In this document: one piece after another, positions 34,457 through 46,400 of the stretch
How positions within the stretch are numbered: position 1 is the stretch's first letter
How the letters are laid out: each line of letters starts with the position of its first letter
Source of the DNA: Brassica napus
Taxonomy: Eukaryota; Streptophyta; Magnoliopsida; Brassicales; Brassicaceae
Assembly: GCF_020379485.1 (NCBI RefSeq)
Contig: NC_063434.1
Coordinates: 28,219,401 to 28,283,400, forward strand
DNA: 64,000 bases
Reading direction: 5' to 3'
The notes under the pieces: model-generated
What the model was told of the DNA's origin: nothing
Database searches by the model: none
Seen by the model: only the letters and a program-made list of their open reading frames with translations
Program-made: the position numbers and the translations under genes

Positions 34457-37400
34457 ATGCTCATTTATGTAAACGGGCTTCTAAAGTGCGGTGCACCTCT
34501 AGTTCCATTCTTTTCTCACAAAAGAGAATCCTTCTTCAATAAAACAACGCCGGGCTCTCAAAGTTTAGCTCTAGGCTCTCGGGATCGTGTTTATTTCAAC
34601 AGTAGTAAGTGTATATGCACCATTCACTTGCTTACACTTGTTTCATACCTGGGACTTATTGTTGTGTTGGCGTCTCTAGGTCTTAGGTACGCAAGCAAAT
34701 CAATACAAGTTGTGGAGAGTTCTGTTACTGATATGGGTGCCAAGGAAGAGAAGGCAGATAGTGCAGCTTTGTCTTCTTATGATGATGCCATGGACGCGCT
34801 CTCCACTCTTATTTCTCGCAGGCGTGGCGACCGCTCACCTACCTTAGGAAGTCGTGACAAGCTTGAGCAAGTCGTCTCTTATCTCAAGGTGATACATACC
34901 ATTTACAGTTAACATTGTCTGGATTGTGCTTTTTGAAATTAAACAGAAAGCATACAAAGATTATTGAGAATATTTTCAATATTTAAGTGTGACATAAATA
35001 TTATGTAACTCACTCTAAATACTGAAAGTTTTGGTTTTGGCAATACAGATTTTGGGCCTGGAGGATAAAATAAAAGAGTTAAAAGTTATTCATGTCGCAG
35101 GAACGAAAGGAAAGGTAGATTGCTTATTTTTCTAATACTTTTGCTGCTTATTTACAGGAGCTGGAATTTGAAACTTTAACTTGAAATTGTTAGCACTATA
35201 TTTTATATGAGATAATATTGTTTCCAATTTTTGAGTAATTTGCACTTAACAGAAAAACTCAGTTCATTTGGTGAGTAAGTTTTGAGTAATTTCTACTAAT
35301 AATTGTTTGAAAGTTTGAAATTCTCATGACCATTATTGTAGCTTATGCTTGCGTATGAAAGGAAGTAATATTCATGTGTTTCAGGGTTCCATAAGCAGCT
35401 TCTGATTTTTATTTGTCTGCCTTGTGTATTTAATCAGGGCTCAACATGTGTATTTTGCGAGGCAATATTACGTAACTGTGGGTTTAGAACAGGATTGTTT
35501 ACATCTCCTCACCTGATGGATGTGAGGGAAAGATTCCGAATAGATGGGTAAGTTCATCAGTGTATTGATGTTCAATGCTACATGAACACTGAGACCTATT
35601 TAAAATGATGTTTTTGCTTTTCCAGGTTGGATATATCTGAGGAAAAGTTTCTGCAGTATTTTTGGGAATGTTGGAAGTTACTAAAGGTAAAAGACTCTTC
35701 AATAGTTCCAGTTTGAGATGTATAATTGGATATAGTCTTTAAGTATTATTCATTGCTTACTTTCTGCCACGAACTACCATTTTGAGTCTGTTTTGTTGTG
35801 GATTATGGAATGAGAGGAGAAGGAACCTTACTGCAGTTTTTGCCTTGATCTGAGGGATAATGAGCAAACAGTGTGAAGATCTAACGGTGAGCTTCTTCTT
35901 TGCAGGAGAAAGCTGTAGATGGTGTTACCATGCCTCCTCTTTTTCAGTTCCTCACAGTGTTGGCATTTAAGATTTTTGTTTGTGAAAAGGTATAGTTAAT
36001 TGATAAGTCTTTGTTTCCTATTCCAAGCTATAGTTACGTAATATTCCGTGAAGAATTGGGCTAAAACGGAATGTTGATGTTCCTGATAGGTTGATGTTGC
36101 TGTCATTGAAGTTGGACTTGGGGGAAAACTTGACTCCACAAACGTTGTAAGCATCTTTTGAGATTCTCATGTCCTGAGTTTACTGTCATATATTTATTTA
36201 ATGTTGGACATCTGGTTACATTAAAATGGAAAATGTGAATTACAGATTCAAAAACCTGTTGTCTGCGGCATTGCTTCTCTTGGGATGGATCATATGGATA
36301 TATTGGGTATATGCCACACTATTTATTCTCAAATCATTAGGCAAATGTTTTTATGTTTATACTGTAATTTCTCAGTGCTGATTCTACACAGGACATACGT
36401 TAGCTGACATTGCTTATCATAAGGCTGGGATTTTCAAGGTACCTTCTGACTTTTTTATAAGCTCTTTCCAAAAAGGGTTTGCTTTTTCTTAGACTTCTAT
36501 AAATGCAATATATCTGTTTTAAGAGTTCGAATTGGTAGATTCATGTTAAATATTCTCTGATTTGTTCTGTTTTCTTGTAATGCTAATGAAAGCCTCAAAT
36601 CCCGGCCTTCACAGTACCACAACTCTCTGAAGCAATGGAGGTTCTTGAAGAAACAGCTAATAATCTTAAGGTTAATAGTTACAGATTTTATATTTCATTC
36701 TTTTTCCAAGTACTCCCACGATAAGTTCTGTTAACTAATGTACAAAAGGTTAGTTCTGATAAGAGTTCATTGAATAATCAAGCAGTCGCAGCATGTGTAT
36801 TAGTGAGTGGGATCAATATAAATTAAAGAGGCTTGAAATGCAGGAAGGGGTATCAAGTGTTTTGGGATTGTTTAGGTTTGGGAGAGTTTGATTCTCAGTT
36901 TTAGAAGTAATTACAAGCCTATCATGGTCTTTGTTTCATCTGTGGTTTAGTTATGCTGTTATGAAAACCGTTACAAGGAATAAATACTAAATACTGTTTA
37001 ACCTGCGTTGCAGGTTCCTCTGGAAGTAATAGCGCCTCTTGACCTTAAAAAGTTGGATGGAATTACACTTGGCTTGTCTGGGGATCATCAGCTTGTAAAT
37101 GCAGGTCTTGCTGTTTCTCTTTCAAGATGCTGGCTTCAAAGAACTGGCAACTGGGACAAGCTATTCCTAAATGTTTGTTTTTTGCTTTTGGTGTCATTAA
37201 AACCTTTTATCAAAACTTCTTATGTCTTTTATTTGCTGAATCTTGTTTTCTCCTCTGGTGGGTTTTTATTCACAGGGGAGCAATGAAACTGATATTCCCG
37301 TGGCGTTTTGCCGTGGTCTTGCAACGGCACGTCTTCATGGGAGAGCCCAAGTTGTTCATGATCTAGTATCAGACCAACATGACTCGTCAGGTGATCTGAT

Positions 37401-38395
37401 ATTTTACTTGGATGGAGCTCACAGTCCAGAGAGCATGGAGGCTTGTGGCCGTTGGTTCTCTTCTGCAGTCAGAGGAAACAAGAGCTTATCTGCTACTCCT
37501 GTCAATGGTTACAAGAGAAATGGGGAGTTTGGTAGAGACTTCAACAGAGTCTCGAAACAGGTACTCAAGACATTGCTTTCTTCTCTGTTCAAAGGTATTG
37601 CTAATGAACTGACTTGTGAAGAGTTCTTCTTTGTTTAATAGATTCTTCTGTTCAACTGCATGGAAGTGAGAGACCCTCAAGTTTTACTTCCAAAGCTTGT
37701 CACCACTTGCGCTTCCTCAGGTAATCTGAAAACCAGTTATACTCTGATTTTTAGTTTTTTTGTTAATATTTTTGGTGAATGAAAACACTTTCAGGCACTC
37801 ATTTTTCAAGAGCACTGTTCGTCCCAAGCATGTCAACTTACAACAAGGTCATCTCAGGAGCATCAGCCATTCCTTTAGATACACGTAGAAAGGATTTGAC
37901 TTGGCAATTCAGATTACAGAAACTCTGGGAGAGATCTGTCCAAGGAACAGGTAAAAGCTTATCTTTCGCTGTCTTTGTAGTTAAATCGATTATACACCTA
38001 ATCTTGAGCATATATGTCTGGTGTGACTAATCAGATGCTGTGCTTGACCATACACTGAACCCTGATGGAATAACTTCCTTACCACCTCATGATTTCCTGT
38101 GTGGAGATGCACCTCATTGTGGTGGACCTGCAGGGACACATTCAAGCGCTGTAATGCCTTCACTTCCATTGACCATAAACTGGCTACGAGACTGCGTACG
38201 CCGAAACCCTTCGCTGAAACTAGAGGTAAAGTCAAAAGCTATATTCATCATCTACTTCAGACTCTTTAGAGTAGAAGAGAGCATTAACTTGTATGGTATT
38301 GTCTTCTTCTTGTGTTTTTCTTTTCCATGCAACAGGTTCTGGTCACAGGATCGCTACATCTTGTTGGAGATGTGCTCAGATTGCTAAAGAGATGA
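34457..38395 (+). CDS. FPGS2: Folylpolyglutamate synthase, mitochondrial type
   Basis: Sixteen exons: 34457-34604, 34680-34888, 35049-35114, 35438-35547, 35626-35686, 35906-35989, 36090-36146, 36246-36306, 36392-36438, 36593-36670, 37014-37172, 37276-37560, 37642-37720, 37795-37950, 38035-38225, 38336-38395. The frame closes at 616 aa. The enzyme adds gamma-linked glutamates to folates with ATP, retaining them in the compartment. Visible motifs are the P-loop VAGTKGKGSTC (residues ~136-146), [17 protein letters not shown], and [13 protein letters not shown] followed by GMDHMDILG, which bind Mg-ATP and folate. The C-terminal ligase domain contains [11 protein letters not shown]. Residues 1-~70 are basic and hydroxylated with a hydrophobic run only if intron 1 is retained, fitting an organelle-targeting peptide. 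Likely counterpart of At3g10160 (DFC/FPGS2, mitochondrial; recalled). Intact. Confidence 0.92.
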
Positions 38396-38874
38396 GAGTT
38401 CTTTACCAAAACTGAACAAGGGCTTCTTTAGAGTAATCTTACAGAGGTCTAATTGTTTTTAGACATTACTTTGTTTTTCATAATTACCACTTAATATTGT
38501 GGTCTATTTATCTTAACATGAGAAGCCTCATCTAAGCTTTGTATTATTCTTTACACAATTTTATATTTCCTCTCAGGTTTGTATGTGCCCAAATGGTACT
38601 CTTAACGTTGCATATCAACTTTGAGTTTAAAAGCATGATGTAGTTTCTTTCTTTAATATTATATCAAAATTTTTTTTTTCTGATTACCAATAATTAGATT
38701 GATAAAATATAAAATTAAATTAGTATATATATTTTTTTTTAAAGTTGGTTGATTTTTTTACTATCACTATAAACATTGACTTTGTGAATAATAGTGCCAT
38801 GTCTTGTTTTATTGTGGATATGCTAAGGAGTCGTGGGCTATGTCTCGTACGTATACTAAACTCGGTTTTCCTAA

Positions 38875-39318
38875 AGTGCTGTAGTGCCTTCGCTTCCATT
38901 GACCATAAACTGGCTACGAGGCTGCGTACGTCGGAACCCTTCGCTGAAACTAGAGGTAAAGTCAAAGCTATATTCATCATCTACTTCAGGCTCTTTGAAA
39001 TAGAACAGAGCACTAACTTCTCTGGTATTGTCTACTTGTGTTTTTCTTTTCCATGAAACAGGTTCTGGTCACAGGATGGCTACATCTTGTTGGAGATGTA
39101 CTCAGATTGCTAAAGAGATGATAGTTCTTTACCAAATCTGAAAAAGGGCTCCTTAAAGAGTAATCTTACAGAGATCCAATTGTTTCTATATCACTTTTTC
39201 ATGATTACCAATTGACTTTTTAGGCAATTTATCTTATTAACATAAGAAGCTTCATCTAAGCTTTGTATTACTCTGTTACACAATTTTATATTTCCTCTTA
39301 TGTAGTCTCTAACGTTGC
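38875..39318 (+). pseudogene. Tandem duplicate of the FPGS 3' end
   Basis: This repeats the end of the gene just upstream (38147-38590): part of exon 15 ([15 protein letters not shown] words), the last intron with its borders, exon 16 ending in the same AAGAGATGA, and the 3' UTR (CATCTAAGCTTTGTATTA). Differences are scattered, including changes in the Arg/Gly codons. No upstream exons are present, so it cannot make the enzyme. Confidence 0.85.
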
Positions 39319-39438
39319 ATATCGTCTATCGACCATGAGTTGAACTGTTGATAATAACTGGACATAATGATGAACATATGAAATATTTAGTACTAAAAAG
39401 GAATGCTTCATATAACCTCAACATGTTGTTGACGGTAG

Positions 39439-40076
39439 GTATGAGTGTTCGGGTTCAGATTATTTTGAATTTTCTGGTATTTCAGTACTTTTAAATATCC
39501 GAATGGGTTCGGATATTTTTTTGGTTCTCGTCTGATTATTTCAGGTCAGATTCGGATATTTTAAATTTTTTAAAAAAAATCAAATTATTCATTACTGAAG
39601 TTTATTATATTTAAAATTTTACAACTAACTTGAAATAAATTTTTAATTTTTTAATAAGTTAAACGATTAATAGGTATGGAAACAAAATTTTGGAAATAGA
39701 AAAACACTAATGTAGTTATTGTTTTGAGAATTTAAACACAATTTTTGTTAATGCATAGAAACAAAAAGCTTGATATGTATTTTAAGTGAATAGTAAATCA
39801 TTATGCTTGCAATTATATGGATATTATATGATTCTCAGTCACATACATCAATATAAATATTTTGAATAAATTGAGTGAAGTAAAATAGGGTTAAGCATAC
39901 ATATATTTGGTTATATTAGGATATTCATTTATTAATTATTACCCGTTTGAATATCCGATATATCCTAACTCAATATCCATTTAAGTATTTTTCTATGTCG
40001 TTTTAAATTTCGGTTAAGGTTTTTTGGGTTGGATTTGGGTTCTGATTCGAATATCAGATAAAATTTGCAGCCCTAG
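39439..40076. mobile_element. hAT-like non-autonomous element, 638 bp
   Basis: It is flanked by an exact 8-bp duplication GACGGTAG (39431-39438, 40077-40084). The left edge reads GTATGAGTGTTCGGGTTC and the right edge TTTGCAGCCCTA. The first and last ~100 bases are TTCGG/CCGAT-type words and the centre is A/T rich, matching the element at 32342-33010. Confidence 0.65.
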
Positions 40077-40084
40077 ACGGTAGC

Positions 40085-41227
40085 AAAGATCTCCTTATTT
40101 TCCACCAGATACTTTACAACTACATATTTTTCATCAACGATCCCACCTTCATTCAAATGACTATCTGTCTATCTCTATACATGTGAATAAATATTAACAA
40201 AGAAAACTAAATTGTAATAGCTATTAATATATATTTTTGTTTAGTTTAGTTTTATATTTTATATTATTTTAATTAAGCATGCATATTATTTATGTTTCTA
40301 AAATTCTTGTTGATTTTAGTCTCGTGTAGTTAGTTTCTTATTGTTTGTATAGTTATTTTAATTATAATTCAACTTTGTTTGTTTTGGTTTATTATTGGGG
40401 TTTGTGAGTTTTTGAAAACATAAAAGTCACTTATAAAATTTACATAAAAAAGTTCCAAAATTGAAAAATATTGTTTAAGTTAAGTTTAGAAATGCATTAT
40501 TTAAAATATATTTTTACATTAAAAATTACATGAACATAAATTAAATTAAAGCTACTTAATGTTTTGAAAAACTTTCTTGTAAATAATATATCTGGTTTTT
40601 GTTTTTGTGAAACCAACACTGAATAGAAATTGTATGTGCGGCATTCTAAACCAGTAAACATTATAACTATTTAAAACTTTAGCTGACTCTATTACATGGT
40701 ATAACTCTTGCCTCGATAAAATATGTAGCCACTAGCCAAGTAAGTTATTTGAAGTCCTTTTCCTTATATAGGCACTTTATGTTATTATGATCTTTCATCT
40801 ATTCAAAGAGGAATAGATTTCTATAACAAAAACGATAGTGTGTTTCTTAACAGAGAAAACATGATCTTTCGTGAATTAAAGTAGGAATTTTCAGATATTG
40901 AAATATTTTGTGTTGATAGTTCAAACGCAACAAAATTAGTTTTTTGTTTAATTTATATAGAGATATGAACCGTTCATAACAACTAGACAAAATGATGTTC
41001 AACATATGACGAAATGTGGAATTGTCTAGGTAGATTTATCAATACTAAACCATTGTGTTATTTAGCGTTAAACTAAGTTTAATTAGTTGTGTTGAAGACA
41101 AGGCGTTTTATTCTTCTCCCACAACTATGTGAACTTTCCTTTGCTTATAAGAAGCCACTAGAGATGCCTATCATAAGCCTATATAGGCTTTGAAAAGAAA
41201 ATAATAGTTCGCTCCAAGTGACAACAT
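40085..41227. other. Intergenic, AT-rich
   Basis: Spacer with no gene or defined transposon end that I can see. Confidence 0.4.
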
Positions 41228-41235
41228 TATAAATA
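41228..41235 (+). promoter_or_regulatory. TATA-like box ahead of a small open frame
   Basis: TATAAATA, 94 bases before the ATG at 41329, in a sensible core-promoter position. Confidence 0.35.
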
Positions 41236-41328
41236 GCTGCTAGACGTTGTTCAACACTCTGTATTATACAGATTTCTCTGTTCTGGTTAGATTTTTGAAC
41301 TCATTCTTAGTCTCTTGATTATCAAAAA

Positions 41329-41511
41329 ATGTTGTCATCTAAAAGAAATGTGTTGCCTAGACTATCTGAGAACTTCTCTAGAATACTTACGTCTCAAAGT
41401 CCGCATCAATTAACTCCTCAGACAGTGAGTTCCACTGCCCTTTTGAGAGGAAAAAACACCATCTACAAGAGATCGGCATTTGCAAGAGATAAATTCATGT
41501 GGGAGCATTAA
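41329..41511 (+). CDS. Small hypothetical protein, 60 aa
   Basis: I do not recognise this protein. It is a single short frame starting MLSSKRNVLPRLSENFSRIL and ending RDKFMWEH. It is basic and Ser/Leu/Arg-rich at the N-terminus, as mitochondrial or plastid presequences can be. A TATA-like box is upstream. There is no domain and no Cys. It could be a young gene, the first exon of a lost gene, or chance. In Arabidopsis this interval holds several genes (recalled) that I do not find here, but this frame matches none I can recall. Confidence 0.3.
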   Translation: MLSSKRNVLPRLSENFSRILTSQSPHQLTPQTVSSTALLRGKNTIYKRSAFARDKFMWEH

Positions 41512-42570
41512 TGTCAATGCCTCTATACGATTGGAAATGAAATAATTAAATTTGATATGTCAATTTTGCAAGAATACTTAATAGTTACATACCAAAACAA
41601 AATATGAAAACATATACCTAATTGTTTTTTTTACTATTATTGCGTAGATATCATAAATATAATCCACTTATTATTAAAAAATAAGTAAAAAATAAGAAAA
41701 AAATAAGAAGAAAAAAAACAGTAAATTTTTTTTTATAAATTTGAATATAATTTAAAAGAAATAATTGAATCAAACCTTAGAAATAATTGAATCAAACATT
41801 ACATACATATATCTGAAATATTTTGATTTAAACCAAACAAATAATATATTCACACAAAGGAAGGTTTCGGTTTCTCGATGGCGACGAAACTTGCAGTGTC
41901 AACGACCATCAAGAACTCGGAAAAACTTGCAATCTCAACAGAAGAAGGCAACTCCTAGTCTGGTCCCTTGAGAAGATGGATTGAAACCTATCAGGACTTT
42001 ACTGAAAAAGAATGCGTCTGGAGCAGGGCTTGATGAGAGCAACGGTGGTGGTGGTGAGAGGGACAAGACAAAAGTAGGTAAATAAGCAGTATTTTCTGAT
42101 TAGTTCGGTTCCTAACGTAAATATAAACTTCTTAGTACTGAAAAATAGTTTAAGTTAATAGTATTGAAAAGGGACTGTAGATCTCTGAACAAGCCACTTA
42201 TTATAGTAGTATCGTAATGGTAATTATTATGCATTAGTAAATGTTTTTTAACAAGCTTAAGACTCCGCATATCAAAGCCAATAATATTATTGTCCAACAG
42301 TGTTGATCTCAGCTGCGCATAAAATTGTAATCAGTTTTACCAGTAATCCCTGATCCCTCAAGGCAATAACAGATTCCTTGTGAAGGAAATGCTGAATATA
42401 TCATACTAAAATAAGCTATTTGGTTGGATTTAATCACGTTCCGAAATAAGAAGATTCAATCTCTAATATCATAAGGGTTAGGACATCAGCAGTCAAGGAA
42501 TCTCTATGTATATCTATGTATGTGTCATATATATATGTGGACATGTAATAGGCTAATGAGTTTCAGGAAT
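41512..42570. other. Intergenic with short open fragments
   Basis: A/T-rich spacer. Around 41878-42085 there is a GC-richer stretch with short open frames in different phases (starting MATKLAVSTTIKNSEK, and later KPIRTLLKKNASGAG). It might be a decayed exon, but I cannot name a parent. Confidence 0.3.
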
Positions 42571-42916
42571 ACTATCTAACAAAGGTCTCCAGCCTCTAAG
42601 ACCCTCATCAGCAGCATCATCATCATGGCACACAGGCACAGATGTTGCTTAGCAAGACTTCTATAGACCATTTCGTGAACTGAACCTCCTTGAATCAGCT
42701 TCTCGAGCTCTTGCTTACTCACAACCATCTTCACTCTCACAACACCAAGACTCTTCTCCTTGATGTTGTCACCACAATCTGTTAATCCATCTCCTTTTTT
42801 CTCTACCTCTGGATTTGCAAACCTGACGTTCTTCTTTGTCTTCTTATGCTTGACTGTGGTATTCTGCTTTGGCATGAGATAGTAGAGACGGCCACAGAGA
42901 AGCTTAACTTGTGGAT

Positions 42917-43423
42917 TGTGATGAATCAATCTAAGTTCCTAAAGATCCGCTTCGTCGTTTGCACACTCGTATGTATCTAATCTCCTACTCTCAGCTCACC
43001 GATCACTCGTTCGTATGAACACAAAGAAAAGATATACACACACAGCTTTGGTTACCCAGTTCGGGATCCGATATGGATCCGGTACATCTGGGGCTTGACG
43101 GCACAAGCAACACTCCACTAGAAACAGTCAACTCAAGAGAATACAAAGATCAGCTCTCTAAGCTAAGAATCAAGATACAACTCTAGCTCTAGATGATCTT
43201 CAGCTTCTTCTCTCTCTGATCTCTCCTTTCTGTTACGGATGATAAGCTCCACCTTTCTTAATCTCTTAAGTAGACCAAGACCGGTACACTCTGAACCAAC
43301 TGATTCTCAATAACCTTTCCCGGTTATCACCACTCGCTTCTTGTACCAATCACATTAAACTTAACCACTCCGGTTTACCGCTTAATGTGAATAATAATCT
43401 GTTGGATGTCACAGATCATAACA
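42917..43423 (-). repeat. 3' LTR of the Ty1-copia element
   Basis: 507 bp, ends TGTT...CACA in element orientation. It matches the other LTR except at 43035. Confidence 0.93.
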
Positions 43424-43435
43424 AATCTCCACCTT
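43424..43435 (-). other. Polypurine tract
   Basis: AAGGTGGAGATT in element orientation, directly before the 3' LTR; primer for plus-strand DNA synthesis. Confidence 0.75.
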
Positions 43436-43487
43436 GACATCAACAGACCTGAGCTCATCCCTTATACCGTCAAGCATAGCCAATCTC

Positions 43488-46400
43488 CTAGCACTTGGCT
43501 ACTCCAAGCTCTTCAAGAGCTTGTTCAAACTTCAAACACGGAATCACTTTTGTCAACATATCTGCAGGATTCTTCTTAGTTGACACCTTCTGAATCTTAA
43601 CTTCCCCAATATCAACCATCTCCCTCACGAAACTCATCTTCAAAGCAACGTGCTTTGAAACCACAACGTGCTTCGTTCTGTCATGAAAGACATTGTTCTT
43701 TGCAAGACAAATTGCACTCTGAGAATCACACCCCACGCTAACTTCTTCCTGCTGATACCCAAGTTCTTCTGTTAACCCTCTTAGCCACAGACCTTCTTTA
43801 ATCGCTTCCACCAATGATATATATTCAGCTTCCGTCGTTGATAGAGCTACCACTTGTTGTAGTCCTGACTTCCAACTGACCGTGTTACCTCCTACCTTGA
43901 ACACATACCCGGTTGTTGACCTTCTCTTATCAAGATCACCACCAAAATCTGAATCTGAATAACCTTCAACCTTGAAGCTTCTGCCATTACTCTGTTTCTT
44001 GAACACTAACCCGACATCTTGAGTCTTCACTAAGTATCGTAGAACCCATTGAACCGCAGACCAATGTGTGGAGTCTGGACGGCTCATGAATCTACTCACC
44101 ACTCCAACCGCGAACGCCAAATCAGGCCTTGTGCCTATCATTGCATACATAATGCTTCCCACCGCGTTTGAGTAAGGATATTCCTCTTCTGTACCAACAC
44201 TGTGATCATCTTCCTTAACCGCAACCAACTTGAAATGAGCACCCAGCGGTGTTGACACTGAGTGTGCCTTATCCATGCGAAAAACTTGTAGAACTTTCTT
44301 GATGTATTTTGATTGAGACAATTGCAAGACTCCACCTGCTCTGTCTCTCTCTATATCCATTCCCAAGATTCTACTTGCAGGACCCAAGTCCTTCATGTCA
44401 AATTCACTACTCAACATCTTCTTGACTTTATTAATCTCAGTCACCTCCTTCGACACTAATAACATGTCATCCACATACAATAGCAAGTAGATATACTCGT
44501 CCTCCCTCAGCTTCTTGTAGTAAACACACAGGTCGAATTCACTTTTGTTGAAGCCATGCTTGATCATGCATTGATCAAAGCATTTGTTCCACTGACGTGG
44601 AGCCTGTTTAAGCCCATACAAAGACTTCACCAACTTGCAGACTTTATCCTTTTTCCCAACGACCTCATAACCCTGCGGCTGTTCCATGTAGATATCTTCT
44701 TCTATCTCACCATGCAGAAACGCCGTCTTCACGTCTAACTGCTCTAACTCCAAGTCCTTATCAACCACCATAGATAGCATGAGCCTGATAGATACATGCT
44801 TCACCACCGGCGAGAAGATTTCTTGATAATCAATTCCCTCCTTTTGGGAATAACCTTTAGCAACCAATCTTGATTTATACCTTGGATCTTCAACTCCAGG
44901 TATTCCCGGCTTGTATTTGTAAATCCATTTACAGCCTATAGCTCTTTTCCCTTTTGGTAAATCCACCAAATTCCAAGTCTTGTTCTTATCCAGAGAACAC
45001 ATCTCATCATCCATCCCAGCATTCCACTTCTTCGCGTCTTTGCTTCTCATAGCCTCATCATAACTCCTAGGTTCTTCACAGTCTATTTCTTCTGATACTG
45101 ACAAAGCAAACGCTACCTCTGATTCTTCAGTGAATCTTGTCGGCTTGACAATTTGTCGACGAATTCGATCTCTCGCAAGTTGATAATCGCTCAAATCTTC
45201 TACTCCTTCTTCAGTATTGTTAGTTGTCTCTGATTCTGGTTGATCTGTTCCGTCTCCTTGTTGATCTACTCCACCTTCTATCTGACCTTCTGATTGTGTC
45301 TCTGAGCTTCCACCAACCTCAACTGAACTCTCCACAGACCCACCAGATTCTGATTGCATAGACCTCACTGTCTCTCCACGATCTTGATCTATATTCTTGT
45401 ACATGAGCTCCTCTCTAAACACCGCATTTCTGCTGATCACTACCTTCTTCGCTTCCAGTAACCAGACCTTGTAGCCTTTAACTCCAGTAGGGTAGCCAAT
45501 AAAGACCCCTCTCAGTGCTCTTGGCTTGAGCTTCCCCTGATCTGCATGAACATAGACCACAGCTCCGAATCTCCTGAGATGCCTATACCCTGGAACTTTA
45601 CCAAGCCACAATTCTTCCGGTATGTTGAAGTCGTTTGCAGCAGAGGGAGTCCTGTTTATAATGTAGACAGACGTCGCTGCTGCCTCGGCCCAAAACCTTT
45701 CCTCAAGACCTGATTCACTCAAAAGACAACGAACTTTCTCCATGATAGTCCTGTTCATACGCTCTGCAACACCATTCTGTTGCGGAGTGTATGAACAAGT
45801 CCTATGCCTCTCAATACCATGCAATTTACAGAAATTATCAAATGCAATGTTACAGAACTCTAAACCATTATCAGTTCTAAGACATTTAACTTTCTGGTTC
45901 ACTTGGTTTTCCACTAAAGCTTTCCATTCACAAAATTTACTAAATGCTTCATCCTTAGTAGCTAGAAAATAAATCCAGACCTTCCTAGTATAATCATCTA
46001 TGATAGACAGGAAGTACTGTTTTCTAGAGATCGATAGATGAACATTAGGAGAGCCCCAAAGATCAGCATGTACGTACCTGAGCACCTCATTGGTGTTGTA
46101 CTTACCTACGTTGAAACTGAGCCTCTTATTCTTTCCCATGACACAGCTCTCGCAGAACTCCATGTCACTTATCTTCTTCTTCTCTAGTATTCCCTTCTCC
46201 ACTAATACTTTGATGTTCTTCATACTTGTGTGTGCAAGACGGCTGTGCCACAGCGCCGTATCGTCATTTGAAACGGCTGCATATGCTGATGGTGATACTG
46301 TGCCTCCATCTAACAGGTATAGACTCCCACACAGCGTGCCCTGTAGCGCTATCTTGTCGTTCTTATAGAACCGAGTCTTCCCTCCACCACCTTCTTGCTT

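Noticed and set aside
41879..42085. Possible exon starting MATKLAVSTTIKNSEK
   Set aside because: Short, ends after 26 codons, with later open pieces in other frames. I could not name a parent gene, so I kept it only as a note in the spacer entry.
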